From: Owenia fusiformis
Lineage: Eukaryota > Annelida > Polychaeta > Sabellida > Oweniidae
DNA: 64,000 nt
Assembly (NCBI GenBank): GCA_903813345.2
Contig: CAIIXF020000009.1
Span: forward strand, 22,655,759 to 22,719,758
Reading direction: 5' to 3'
A program made the translations under genes and the position numbers. The notes below the pieces were generated by a model that was not told where the DNA came from, did not search any database, and saw only the letters and a program-made list of their open reading frames with translations. Positions 10,701-23,420 of this stretch are shown here, piece by piece. Each line of letters opens with the position of its first letter. The stretch's first letter is position 1.

Positions 10701-13700
10701 GCTGTTCCTGTTTCTGCTGTTGCTGTATGTGCTGAGGTACAAAGGCAGGAGGAAGGGAGGGGAGGGATGAGGGGGACTCGGGTAGACTGCCCACACTTCC
10801 TGCCTGGAAGCCTCCAAAGCCACCCTGACTGCTTGAGGGTATAGCCATTGGCACAGAGGAACTACCTATATAACCTATGGAGAAGGAGACACTCGATTAG
10901 TACTAAACTATGGAATTAAATCATATTCACATGTAACAAATAAGTTCTGTATAAATAGACAAGGCATTAACATGTCACTACCTGCCATTTGTTACAGACA
11001 CCAACCACCGAACAACACCCACAAGAAAGTTGGAGACCATTTATATACCATTTATTTAATGTTCCATTCGATCCTTGAATATTTGAGTAAATGATTCAAA
11101 TGTAAAGAAACGGGTGTTATTTTTTCTGAGAGAGTACTTTGTATTCTTTTCCCCAGCAGAGTCAGCTAATCACGAATCAAAACATTCAGACATACACATG
11201 TGAAATAATTGTACTGTATTACCCAATAATGTAGTGTAGCTTACCCGTAGATGAGAATCCTGCACTAAGTGAGCTACTGACAGAGTTTGTTTCATTGTCA
11301 TTCTCTAGTTCTTTATCTATAGTTGAGAGATCAAACTCATCTATATTTAATTCCTCTAAAGTATTGGCTGAAACATAACAAATATAAAACTATTTCAACA
11401 TCTAACTTTCATAAGCTGTCACTTTTCATTGTTTATTAGGTTGTTTCACTGCAGTGTGAAAATGAAATATTAAAATGACATAATCATGTCACGCTTCACT
11501 TGTACAATGCCATTCGCACGAAAAACTAATATTTCAAGGTTGTTGTACTAAACATAAATTTCCAATCATGTTCCACATTCCCTTTACAAAATTCTGCAAA
11601 TTATTTTGAGTAAATTTCAAATCTGGCATTTAAGTTGAGAATTAGTGTGCGTCTTACCTATTACTGATTCCACTGTATCTCCAGCTGGGTAGAAAACAGG
11701 GGCATGTGGTGACATGGAAGATGAAGATGTTGCACTAGAGCCTATTCCAGATGTCCCACTTGATGCGCTAAATGAGTTTGTTACGTTAAGATTATGAAGA
11801 AGTAATAAGTTTTGTTTACGTTTTGCCTTTTCTGCTAGATCTATAGTGACATCTTTTTCTATTGCTTGAAGTTGTTGCCGCAATTTAATCTGAAATATAA
11901 TATGAATAAACAGAATATCACTACATGTGTATTTCATTCTTGTAAATTTGGCTATAGAATTAAACGAGGAATATAATAATTAACTGAATGAATAGATTTC
12001 ATCAGGAAGTTGATATATTGTTTTGCACATTTTGTCTAGATAAACAAAACTAAGACAAAAACAATCTCCTTGCTAAAATCTCTTTATCACGGGGGTAAAG
12101 CCGACCCGATGATGCAATGAGCTTGCTCGGCGGTATTATGACTGTATCACGGGTCTTAATGTATAAGTGTGCTCGGCGGTAGGTTCAAACAACGCGGATC
12201 CTCAAAGCATGTGCTCATGGTATATTCGTGTTTTAACACCCATGTTTATGTCCTTAAAGCAGGGAAAGTTGGGAGGTTAAGACATTGACAAGGTTACGAT
12301 GCAAGAATAACTTCTGTCCATATGCACATACCTGTGGGTCTTCTCGCTCAGACCCAGGGGCCTTTAAATATGCACTCCCCGAGTCTGATGCAATACTGCT
12401 TGACGTGCTTCCTGAACGACCCTTCCCTATTGGCTCTGGGATAATTGTATGATGCATTGAGTTATTGGAGTTAAGATTTGATGCGGTGTTAGTTACTGTA
12501 CTAGTTGGCTGCAAAAGAAAAAAACAATAGAATACTTTTTGTTAATCAATACATCATATTTTGAAATTTTTCATAAATTAGAATATTTTTTAGTACTTCA
12601 CGTTAGATGGAACTAAATCAGAAATAAATTTTGTCAATAAAACAGACACTAGCCCAATTCAGACCTACAGTAAGAATTTTGTTTTTTATGTAATTTATGG
12701 GTGTTTACTGTTTAATGAAAAATATCAGTCCTACGAGAATTCTGAACTCCCTTATTGCAACCCATATAGAATGAAAAAGAAAAAACAAATTAAATCAAAT
12801 AACACTCACCAATGAACTATGATCAAATATACTAACCATAGAGCTATGATTAAATATAGAAGTAGGTTGCTGTTTATTTGAGGATGAATCAACAGGCTTA
12901 TTGTTGTTATGAGCTGGGGCCAACAGCTGAGGCGGGTGCTCATCCTGGAAGTAGAACAAACAACAATGAATACAAGGCATTAACATGCAAAATGTCACAA
13001 CTTGCCATTTGTTTCAGATGACCTACACCAAACACTGACCAGCGAAAACCGGCCACTGACCACAGTAATACTTCCCCTTCAATGTACATGTATGTGTTTC
13101 ATCAGAATATCTGGCAACCGTCAATATTATTGGAAATTATAATTTTAACATGGACCATGGAAACAGATGACAATAGATTTTGACAAAAATTGACTATTGC
13201 CTGCTTCTAGTGAAGCCAAAGATTTTAAACTGGTATGAAAAACTATTGAATTAGTATTCTTGCACTGAGTTGCATGAACACTGACCTCTCCAACTAGGAT
13301 CTACTTCCCCTTCCAAGATGACGAGTGTGTATGGTAGAGCTTGATTATATGAGTATCGATAGTGTCAGTAAAAAAGTTTTGAAACAATTAATATTAAGAG
13401 TAATAGATGTTTTTAAAGGATTAATTCTTAAATAAAATTAAGAATTATAATTACCTGTGTGGTTTGCTCTGAATCATCCTTATTGCCATTAGTATTACTA
13501 TTGCAAGATACTTCGCCATTAGTGGTGCCACCTGGGAGAGCACTGAAGAACGCAGCTAGAGAATTCTCCATTGGCAACTCACGCTGTGATGTCATTTCCT
13601 CTGAAATAGAAAGTCATAATAACAATATTATTAATTTGTTATATAAAATTATTTTTTCAAATTCAATAAAAGTTGAACGGAGACCACAGCAAAAACAGCA

Positions 13701-16700
13701 CAATTACGCATACAAATAAAAATAAACATTTATTTATCTGTTCTCAATTCAAATATTGAAATTCAATTAAGTAATAAATATTTGGACATTTTAATAAAAT
13801 TTAAATAAAAGTTAAACTTAATCGTTTAATTTGAAGCTGTCAGTGATATGTAGCACAAGTGATTGAATGTTTCTTACGTTCCACATGCGCAAACGCACAG
13901 AAGGGTCCTCTTGGACAATAGCCTGTCTGTACCATATCATTGCATTTAGTTGACTTGTAAATCTGGAATACAGTGAGACATTCAGTAAAATAATGTTCCA
14001 CACATTGGATGTGCTGCAATGCAATGGAAAATTCTTGGCCTCTAAATTGATGATTTGTCTTTGTCTCAGGTAGGTAATATCAAAATCTTTGCCAGCTGCT
14101 AAAATCTTTGCCACGTGCAAATGTCAGTAAGTTATCTCAACTTCTAATACATGTATATGGGGAAGATTAATGATGTCATACCTAGTTTTTGATATTGTTA
14201 ATTTATAAATTAATTTGAACGTCAAGCAGTATATGAGATCATGTATTATGGGTCATAGCGCTTTGAGTGGCAGTATGAATATTTGATGACAGAACTTACC
14301 TCAGGATGAAACTGTTGCTCTGTTCGTGTGTGACAATAAGGACAATTTTCTCCATTCTCACACTGTGTAGGATCCCCCCAGTCATCACCATGTTTAACAT
14401 TGGGACATGGTGTAGACCTACAAACAGAAGAATACCCATGAGAACTGATCTCAAGAAGTGTTTACCCATCAAATAATAATTATATTACAAGGCATTAACA
14501 TGTAAGATGTCACCACCTGCCATGTTACCGACACTGACTGCCGAATGCCAAACATAGACAGTCAAACACTGAATACTGTCCACAAAAACGTTGGAGACAA
14601 TATGTCATCACTTGTGGTGGTGACATTATATTGAGGAATAGGTATATTTTGATCAGTTTTCATCAACATTTTGGAGTAAGAACTACCAGTAAACAGAGTC
14701 TTGGCACAGACTACATGTTTTTATGTAAAACAATCAGTTCAGACTGACTTGTTTGTGACATAAGGTCACTAGACCCTTCAATTATTGGTTACAAATTTTT
14801 AATCTGCATTTAACAGTTACTTCCAGTTAACAAAAGTCACTCAAGACTATTCTTGATTCAAGCCCTTCTGACCCTTGCTACAAACCTATGATAAGTGAGT
14901 AAAAATTAGTACCTGTACTTTAAGTCTACTATGACATGTGCAAAATCTAAAAAATATATTTAGGTTTCATCATATCAAGATTGTTTACTGAAGTTCTGTT
15001 ATGATCTAAAATATGTATGAATAATAAGATTTTAGAATGGCACTGATCTAATTAGAGGACAGAAAACAAACATTTCATTGTCTTCCTTCTACTATATCTC
15101 TGACAGACATTAAAAACAATTAAGATATTCGTCAATTGTTGTTTTCATTCTTGAGTCAATATACATGTTCAACATTGTCTGGTGGAAAAAGGATTTTACA
15201 TCACTCATACAAAAAAACAATGTATAAAGTTATCATTGCTTCTATAAATCTTTGAGACATTTGTTTATACACTGAAAAAGTTCTCTGTGATTAAAAGTTG
15301 GAATTATTTCACAATCAGATTATTGCCAAATTAAGTCAACTTGAGTTCATGTTTGGCGTGACAAAATAACAAAGAACATAAAAAATAGATTCAGTGATCA
15401 CGATAAAATTGATATCGCATGTGCCGCACCGATCTAAGAATTTGAAAACTGCTTTGCATGATTATCAATTTGTATTCCGTTAAGAATTTCAAAAATATAT
15501 TTCACTAATACAAAGACAACATTTCTTCAAAGAATTTGTAAAATTAGAGTTTTGCACTCAGTAGAGAAGAAAAATCTTGCAGTGAAACCAGTTGAAGATT
15601 TACTCAATGTATTTTTAACTTGCCTGTACTTTACTTTACGTGGACTTCTTCGCCTGTCCCGTGTGTTGTGGTATTGGGGACATGCATAACCCTGGCGGCA
15701 CAGCCTGGGGGGCCGTTTACACTGCTCTGTCTTGTAATTTGTCAGAACATAATTAGTATCTACAATAAACAAATATAACATAGTAACGATGGCATCTCCT
15801 ATTTGTCCTATTCAGCCATAATACGAAATGGGAGTGAGGTTTTGATTTGGTGATTGAAAAAAGTCCAGAATTAAAGTAATTTTAAATCATTCACAAAATC
15901 TATTTAGGGATCACTGAATATCTATCTAATGGCAGATACAATAGAATACAAAATGATTTCCTCAATATCTTCTTTTCCGTTTCAAAATGGAACTTTTGAC
16001 ACTATTTTGCCTACTAGCTAGGGATTCATTTATTTATAAACTACCAATACTTGAAAATGAATGCCTATAGGTGTTTATAAAGGAAAATTGTTGTTATTAG
16101 ATGTTTATTTTGGTTGGTAATCACATTAGCTGAGAACTCCCAGGGCATATTTTGACTTATGAAAATGGATTGTTCATATTAATATGATGATATATAAGGT
16201 TCATCTAGGAATCGGCAACTCCAAAGAGTAGCAAATCCCAATGAAAATATTCATGAATCTGTATATGACACTATGTAATATTTACCATCTTCTCTGCCCT
16301 GGATTTGGAGATACCAGAAATTTTCCAATCTTAACATTTGGGTGACCATTTAGCAATTTCAAAGGCACAAATCATACAACACAATACAATATTTGAGATC
16401 TAATGGAGTATGATAATATAACTTTACTTTGAAGAGTTCTCTAAATTATAGCTAATTCTCACGTAATATGGCTGTTTTGCATTATCTGAAGCCTGACGAA
16501 ACATGAGTATTTTTGGGAGTAATTCCAGAAGCCAGGAACCACTGTCTGATCACATCTCATAATAATATTTAGACTCACTGTTTAAAGGATGTAACTATCA
16601 AGGGCTTAGAAAACGATAAAAAATGAGTTTTTCAAGAATATCCTTTAATTGATTCCTTTTCATCAATTAAATGCAATAAATACACTTTCGCTTTCTAATC

Positions 16701-19700
16701 AAATGCGAAAGTGCTCTAATATTATTATTATTATATCTTTATTTCCCATTATTCATGGATCATTTTACAACGTAATTACATGTTAATAAAGTGTATAAAA
16801 ACTTTCAAACGAAGGTTGTTTTTGTTTTGTTTTTAAAAAATGGTAGTTATTTACATCATTTATACATTTATGTTGAGCAGAAAGCTCGAACACCTTGCAT
16901 TATTATCGCTTTAATCTGGAAACGCTGGAACCAATGAGATTCCGTTTACAAAAATCAATGTGTGTATTTGTGGCAAAATTTTACTTAATGCTGCTATTTT
17001 GTCGCTTGTGTCTTCATCAGCGTCGCGGGGGTCACATACTAAGTCGTGCATGTTCATACCTTTGCAGACAGCATCACAGCAGCATTGAAAGAGTAAATGA
17101 TTTACTGTATCTTTAAATAAATTTCCGCATTTTTCACATAAATGATTGGTTTCTTTGTCTTCAGGAAGTGCTACTAGTTTCGCTAGTGTGTAACAGTATT
17201 CTAATAGATGCGGATGTTTTTGACCAGTAGTCCATATGATATTGTTAGATAATTCGACTTTGGTCAACCTTAGAGTGCTGATGCTAGCTTCAACTTGTAT
17301 TTGAACGTTATTTTTGCAAATCAATTTCCATAGTTTTGTTGGGGGAAAGTACCCGTCATCTAAAAATCTTTCTAAGTATTCATTTAGACTGTACTTCTGA
17401 AGTATGTTTTGGATGTAAATCCAATGTAATGTGATGTCATTTCCCTAACAACGGTAGCTTTGGAGAAACCCCCAAACTGTCAGTGGATTCCCCAAATTAT
17501 TTCACATTTATGTACAAAATTAACTCTAAACTTGGGTATAATAAGCATTATATTATATTGCAATTGATAGTAATAGTGTATAATGCCTTCCAAGAAATAA
17601 GCCCAAAAATGGCAATGTTATTCTAACTGAATGAATTGTTCCCTCATTAATTACACTGGATAAAACATTTCTGAAAATGCTAAAAGTAGGGGTCATTGTA
17701 ACAGCTCCTGCTGCTTCAGTATGTTATCAATTTCTGCTTTCTTTACATGGAATGAAAGATGAGTATCCACTTCAAATATGTAAATAAAATTTAGTATTAC
17801 ATATACACAGCAACATGCAGTATGAAGTCTTTGAAAATGAGTCAAAACACTTTGATAGTTATATTCAACCTTTTACTTAGCCAAAAAATCAAATTTCGAG
17901 AAAAAAACATGTCTGAACTCTGATAAATCAACCTATCACATTTAAACCAAATAGGACAACTGGAATTTGAATTTTAACCCAAGCACACAAATGGATGGAT
18001 GAATAGGTGGATGTCTTCTACTTCATTTAGTGGGATAGTAACATATTTGACTGAACTCACCATTCCACTTGGGGTCTTCATTGAGTATCTTTTCTTTCTC
18101 CAGACTACTGGGTCCACATGGACTCTGACTTAGTAGGCCCATTCCCATTCCCATATCAACTTTCTCTGTTTCTAGACCTGCTAGTTCACGGGAGTCATAT
18201 ACTGGGGGTCGAAGGTCATGAGCCCCATGTGCAAATGCACAATGGGGACCATTCTTGACACAGTTACCTCTAGTGTCAGTCTCATGGACGCATGTTCCAG
18301 TTTTGTAATATCGGAGATGGTATCTACGTTCTGTGTCACCTGCTGTCCTGTGGAGTAATGGACACCTAAAAAGGAAGTGTTGAATATACATGTCGTTTCA
18401 GGGAACTAGAATGATGTCACATATAATTAGTGTTTTCTTTTGCTATATATTTGTGCCTCAAACATACTAGTTGATATGTTAATTCAAATTGAAATGGAGA
18501 GACAAGTAACTAGGTAAGCTAGGGTATTCCACATATTTTGCATTTTTATTAAGCCCAATTTGTCTCCTGATAGTACAAAAACCCAGCCAAATGGAACAAC
18601 AATTAGACACCCTGTTCTTACCAGTCACAGTTTCAAATTAACTTATACAAATATAGTTTAAAACCTGATGCGAAGTACCGATTCAATTACAATTGTCAAA
18701 GATTAAAAAACATTTTGAACTACATAACGGGCATATTTAAACGCATTTCCAGACTATAAACAGGACTGTCAGATTTGGCTGAATTAATAATGAGCAAATA
18801 AGGAACTAACCTTCTTTACCACATATTATACCACTGAATGGCACTGATGATGCCACATGTGGTATCATCGATGATTTAACCAAGTTAACTAGTTCAAACT
18901 ATCAAGCGGATACATAGAATTAAACTTATATACAAAAGATGGGACATTCTCCTCACTATAACAGTGCTTGACATTGATACAAAAAATACATGTAGTGTTT
19001 TGCATATGCGTCAGGTGCCTCATCAACAGTGGCCATAGCAACCATATTCTAGACAAGAACTCCTGGTAATGGAAAAACCCAGCTGAATCCAACAACATTT
19101 AGACACCCCTGCCCTTACCACAGTTTCCATGGATGAAGTATATACTACAAATGTAGAGCTCTTGATGGTTTGATGCCATTTAATTTCTGAAGTGATTTTT
19201 TTTCAAAATGACTAAATCTTGCTAAATAAAAATTGTCAAAGATTTACTTCACATTATACTAGTTATCTGGTGTTAGGTCACCACACTGATTTAGTCTAAT
19301 TGGTTCTTTTAGGAACAAACAGCTGAGACAATATTTGAAAAATCAAACAATAATCTTCCAAAAGCTGATGATAAATGAAACATAAATGAAACTGTTCCTT
19401 TATCCATAGTTTTTATATGTTAACTGATAGCCTAATCAATCATATTTTTGAATTTTTATCGCAACTGACTGATTGCCAGAACAGCCATTTGAAAGATGTG
19501 AACATTCATGTATGTGTCGAGTGACAACTATGCGTCCAAAAATAAGTGATTGTAAGAACCTATGGAAATATTATATGAAAAACATATCCTACTATTTTTT
19601 TCAAGGCCTGTCTGCGTCGCTAACATGCTAAATATAAGAGTTAGCTGACGTTTGGGAGTCTGACTTACCTTCTAAAGGTTAGAACCCGAATCTTAATGAA

Positions 19701-21427
19701 ACCATATCACCTTTGTTCCGTCAACCATGGAGCATTTGCCACAACATCCAAGAGGTAAATCATGGATCGAGAAAATGAATGATTTCCTTGTAAGTTCCGG
19801 AAGTTTCAATACGAAAAATTACCGAACATATGTGAAAACCGAATATTTGTTCGTTGTTTTCACGATTTACAGGTTCGTTTGTTCTTCAATGTTTTGGTCT
19901 AAATTATAAAGCATCACCAACAGGTCTTTCTCTATTAATCGACTAATACAGCAGACGGCTCATATTTCTACGTAGCATTTCATTCAGACAAATAGTGGGA
20001 CTGTAGATCACGCAGTTTCGTTCGTAGCGTACTTCACTCGAAATTGGTAATTTTATATTGGCTACTTCACTTAGCTTGGCGGATGTAGAACATTGCTTAA
20101 TATTCTTTTAATTTTCACACCAGACATGCTTGGTTGACACGTCAACAAAGTAAAGTTCAAGGGTCAATGCGTGATTTCGTGATAACTACAACGCCTTCCC
20201 GGAAGTCAACATTGATGAAAAATGAAAAAGTCGGAAAAGCATTTAAGCTAATTTCTATCAAATGCTATGTTTATGCATCATCATCGACGCAACAAAGGTG
20301 ATATAGTTTCATTAAGATTCGGGTTCTAACCTTTAGAAGGTAAGTCAGACTCCAAAACGTCAGCTAACTCTTATATTTAGCATGTTAGCGACGCAGACAG
20401 ACCTTGAAAAAAATAGTAACTTTTGTATATTTTGGTTTCATGTATGCCTAAATTTTAAAATATACATGGAAAATTGAATTAACAAATCATAACTTGATAA
20501 ATTTAGCACTCAAATAAACAATATTTATGTGGGAGTTGAGGTTTTGTGACACATGTGATAATGCACATAACATCCTAAATCTGCAATCTGCTGATGTCAG
20601 ATCAGCCATTTTTTCATTCAAAATACTTTGTTTACATTTATAAATCACTTTCTTCTAAGCAATCCTATACAAATTTCTCATTAACAACTGTACATTTTTA
20701 AACTTAATAACATATGGTAAATATTGGGCAGATTGTTACTTTGATTTATAATGCATTGGGGCAACTGGACTAATTTCAAGATTGTAAATAAAGAAATTCA
20801 CAGCTGAAATGGCCGCCATGTTTGTTTACAAATGTCACAAAATTTTGCCAAAATATTCAGCAAGATTTGGCATATATCCAGTCATCGATTGACAACTAAA
20901 CCACGTCTTTTTGATAAATCTATGAAGCATCACACAATTTCCTTATTCTAGTTGAATATAAGAAAACATTTCATCTGTATTTTGTTCCCAAGTTTGACAA
21001 ATATTGGAAAATCTTTCCCACCAAAATTTGAATGTTTTGAAAATTTTGACAACTCACTCTTCTCCATCTGGACATTGCCCTGATGTCTCGTCATATTTGG
21101 TGCAGTAAACGTCGGGGCTATAGTTGAATGACCCATCTCGCTTTCTCACGGGTCTTCTTCGTCTCTGATTCAGGAAATGCCAGTGAAAACAAGTAAATGG
21201 CCGATGCTGTGTGCATTTGTGCTGGAGAAACAGTGGACATTGCTGTGTCCGAAATTCTTTCAAATATCTGGAAGATAAAAACATCCAGTTAGATTTATCC
21301 AACATCAACGTAAAGCTCATATATTAATCCATTTGATTTTCATAATATATATCCTGAATACTTACGTATAATGCTGAGGTTTCTCCGTTTGCGTCGGGAG
21401 AACGGGTGCCTCCGACGGCATTTTCAT
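7745..21427 (-). CDS. UNK: Unkempt, CCCH zinc-finger RNA-binding protein with RING finger (16 exons)
   Basis: Coding exons (minus): 21427-21366, 21267-21058, 18365-18061, 15759-15624, 14417-14300, 13962-13878, 13600-13455, 12944-12810, 12508-12332, 11889-11658, 11367-11245, 10874-10690, 9930-9700, 9335-9240, 8577-8416, 7921-7745. They total 2580 nt, all phases agree, 859 residues. Unkempt binds UAG-containing mRNAs through its CCCH fingers and lowers their translation; it acts in neuronal shape control and downstream of TOR. The six CCCH fingers lie at about 31-50, 70-95, 105-132, 206-225, 242-268 and 284-302. DTVESVI and EELNIDEFDLS are the conserved central motif. A coiled coil (about 680-800) leads to a C-terminal RING (CLVCQ, CNHYVLC, CPYCH). 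Human UNK has 810 residues. Start is the first ATG (MKM), just before the conserved EKPQHYTYLKEFRT. Intron 4 uses a GC donor. A LINE fragment and several MITEs sit in the introns. Confidence 0.95.
8160..8460. repeat. 42-bp minisatellite spanning the UNK exon 15 donor
   Basis: Degenerate tandem units of about 42 bp (landmark TACCTTATCTACAGCATCTA at 8371 and 8413; older units near 8164, 8206 and 8266). The last unit is the coding end of UNK exon 15 (DLDAVDK) plus its splice donor; the others lie in intron 15. The unit next to the exon stays open in frame and ends in a second AAG|GTATTG donor-like site. Confidence 0.85.
8930..9105. repeat. Partial copy of the 'ACAGTAAAACCTGT' MITE family
   Basis: AGACAGGTGTTCACTCGAGG and GGTGTTCACTAAGACAGG match, in reverse complement, the better copy at 51111-51294. 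Terminal inverted repeats are poorly kept. It lies in intron 14 of UNK. Confidence 0.55.
10254..10554. mobile_element. TTAA-flanked MITE, piggyBac-like ends
   Basis: Both ends are TTAA followed by matching termini: TTAACCTCTTGAATCCCAG on the left and its near complement CTGGGTATTCAAGAGGTTAA on the right. TTAA target duplications and termini starting CC are features of the piggyBac superfamily. Inside, the palindrome TGACGGATATATCCGTCA stands near the right end. It has no transposase, so it is non-autonomous. It lies in intron 12 of UNK. Confidence 0.75.
10961..11042 (-). repeat. Dispersed repeat family R1 (partial), UNK intron 11
   Basis: Reading on the minus strand it contains GGTTGGTGTCTGTAACAAAT, then GTAGTGACATGTTAATGCCTTGT, the end typical of this family. 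It is in the sense direction of UNK. Confidence 0.75.
12972..13065 (-). repeat. Dispersed repeat family R1, abutting the UNK exon 8 acceptor
   Basis: On the minus strand it ends TGCATGTTAATGCCTTGT and is followed within about 30 nt by the polypyrimidine tract and CAG of UNK exon 8 (exon start 12944). It is in the sense direction of UNK. Confidence 0.75.
14490..14640 (-). repeat. Dispersed repeat family R1, UNK intron 4
   Basis: Nearly full copy: on the minus strand it starts with a GTCACCACC/GGTGGTGAC palindrome, passes through TCTCCAACGTTTTTGTGG and ends CATGTTAATGCCTTGT, 73 bp upstream of UNK exon 5. Sense direction of UNK. Confidence 0.75.
16718..17445 (-). mobile_element. LINE 3' fragment with C-terminal reverse-transcriptase zinc finger
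   Basis: An open frame runs on the minus strand from about 17440 to the stop at 16911. It contains LRLTKVELSNNIIWTTG and then a zinc-finger motif CEKCGNLFKDTVNHLLFQC (C-x2-C-x9-H-x4-C). That finger follows the reverse transcriptase of many non-LTR retrotransposons. Past the stop comes a short 3' tail with AATAAAGATATAATAATAAT, a simple-repeat end usual for LINEs. The polymerase and endonuclease parts are absent, so this is a 5'-truncated insertion of about 0.73 kb. It lies in intron 3 of UNK, same sense, so its tail could offer a premature poly(A) site. Confidence 0.75.
19590..20418. mobile_element. Foldback element with about 130-bp terminal inverted repeats
   Basis: The left arm begins TACTATTTTTTTCAAGGCCT at 19590 and the right arm ends with its complement at 20418. 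The arms match for about 130 bp with few changes, including GTTAGAACCCGAATCTTAAT. TA at both ends may be the target duplication. The 560-bp middle has no transposase; a 60-codon frame at 19727 has no recognisable match. It lies in intron 2 of UNK. Confidence 0.8.
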
Positions 21428-21600
21428 GTCAATATTCATTTGGACTGCGCAGGTCAATTACGCAGGTCTGTTTGTGAATTTAATTGGTCGATAGCAATCA
21501 CGTGGTCTGAGGTACCAATGGGAAATTCGATACTTGTTTACAACACTAGCAGGGAACAGGATGCGAGACAGGCGGGGAGACAGGGATGATAGCCCGCGGA
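21428..21600 (-). promoter_or_regulatory. Probable UNK promoter region
   Basis: Directly upstream of the UNK start codon, richer in GC and CpG than its surroundings. It holds two CCAAT-type motifs (AATTGGTC near 21483 and ACCAATGGG near 21515) and the E-box CACGTG near 21500. I see no TATA box. The call rests on position and motifs. Confidence 0.5.
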
Positions 21601-23154
21601 CGATAGACGTATGTGGCTGTTCTGGGCTACCCAAGTGTTCAGACTCTTGCCCAACTGTTCCATGTGTTTTGACAACCCAAGTGTTCCGAGTTCACTTATC
21701 ATATCTTAAAATTCACAAGTCAAGAGCACTGGCGGATCTGGGGGGGAGCCTTTAGACTATATCCTATTTAGTCTGAATTATATTCAGACTATAAGGCACC
21801 TATGTTAAAGTTTGGTAATATTAAATATTTGTTTACAGAGGAAGTGCCATTCAAAATGGTCGATTGGGTAAAATTAATTTTCACATTTGTTAATTCAACT
21901 AGCTTTATTTCCACTTGACAATATGCTGTGTGTTACTTTTTATTGCATTTAATTGTACCTTACTAGTGTTTATTTTATTGAAGAAATTGTTCCTCCAATT
22001 GATAATTTTGTGCAAAAAATTTCACTGCAATTTCCACAGGAAAGTAGTACATCATAACAGACTGACTTCTAGTCAGTCTGTTGGATACATACTAGGGGCA
22101 GCCTTGGGTGGGCCCAGAAAAAATGGGCCCCCAAAAAAATTGAGCAAAAACGGCCTTTTGGTCATTACTGGGCCTTATGATTTAGACCCACTTTTCGGTT
22201 TTAGGGGCCCAATTTTTTTTCTCTGACCATAAATTTGGGCCCCTTTGTTGGTTCCCAGATTCGCCCCTGAAGAGAATTGTTGCTGAAAAAATGGTAGAAT
22301 GAAGCGAGAGAGTCTTAAAATGTTGGCCCTTTGAAAGTTGTAACTCAATTTTTAAAAATATGAACTCATTTTTTAAAAAGGCCCATTTCCCAAAAATGAG
22401 GCATATTCCTGAAATTGTGACCCAGCCTAAATATATTGATATATTCTGGGGGGGGGGGTGCAAGATTAGTCTGTATCCGACAGACCCAGAGACAGACCTA
22501 GGATTCATTTCTTCAGTCCATTCTTTGACTGTTGGCCTAAAAGGCCCTGGCACGGGATAAGGCGAAGCGGCGATACAGAAAAAATTAAATGGAGGATAAT
22601 GGTCCATGAGGGAATCTCCAAAGAAAATTCATTTTTAAAGTTGATAATTTTTAAAACTACATTTTTTTTAATTTTACATGATTTCAAATATGATATCGCT
22701 TTGGCTAAATTTTGAATGCCATATTACATAAATCAAGATTATTTCTACTTGCACTTGTGAATGCTGCATGTCTTGGAAAGTTAAATTAACCATTTAAATC
22801 ACGATTAAAGACGCACATGAAAAAAACGTCTAATGTCTCAGTTGTTGTAAGAACAATTTCATTTTTGTTAGTCACTTTGGATCATGCATGACGAGAAAAC
22901 GCTAATAACATAAAATTATGTTCACTATGGTATGGAATGTACTAACGCTGTCTGTCTTTAAAATCACGTCGTCATCTTTTTCTAGGTAATACAATTGTTT
23001 TTCAGCTGTTTAACGTCAATCTGATAAAAACTACATTCAATATGTCAAAAATAGCTTTCCTAGGGTGTACTTAAAAATTATAAACTTTGATCCTGACAAG
23101 TGAACGCACGTTTAATCAAATCATTTTATGAGAAATACGCATGAAATACGTAAA
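21601..23154. other. Intergenic between UNK and GGPS1, repeat-rich
   Basis: No gene supported. At 22080-22260 there is a stretch rich in GGGCCC and GGCCCA phrases; a related stretch stands at 24380-24510. The frames seen across it on both strands come from this low-complexity sequence. Any non-coding first exon of GGPS1 could lie in this gap, but I cannot place it. Confidence 0.4.
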
Positions 23155-23420
23155 AAATTGGATGGATTTCCCCAATAACTCAGATGCAAGTAGGTAATTA
23201 CCAGTTTCACCAACAGGTGGCTCATTTGGGTCAGATAGCATGGCGGGTATAGTAGAAGGTTCCCTTAACTTTTAGTGGTTCAATTTTCATATCACCCTTA
23301 AAATGTATCTAATAGTTATGTAAATTGAATAAAAAATATGTCCAGTAAAAGAAAATATTATTGTTAAACAATTTTCAAAACCATATTTCTAGATGTACCT
23401 TTACATGTATATTTCAAATA
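23155..23420 (+). repeat. Dispersed repeat family R2, carries a CTCF-like motif (copy 1)
   Basis: Starts near TAACTCAGATGCAAGTAGG, contains CCAACAGGTGGC at 23210, then GTCAGATAGCATGGCGGGTA and AAATATGTCCAGTAAAAGAA. Other copies are at 52013-52105 (truncated) and 62325-62690. Confidence 0.75.

Noticed and set aside
12085-12245. CpG-richer patch with two GCTCGGCGGTA boxes in a UNK intron
   Set aside because: Looks like a short local duplication, perhaps SINE-derived, but I could not define ends, an internal promoter or other copies.
19727-19909. 60-codon frame inside the foldback element
   Set aside because: No transposase motif; may be a fossil but cannot be supported.
22182-22607. 141-codon minus-strand frame and overlapping plus-strand frames
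   Set aside because: Composition follows the GGGCCC-rich interspersed repeat; no domain, no splice context, and a related non-coding stretch occurs at 24380-24510.
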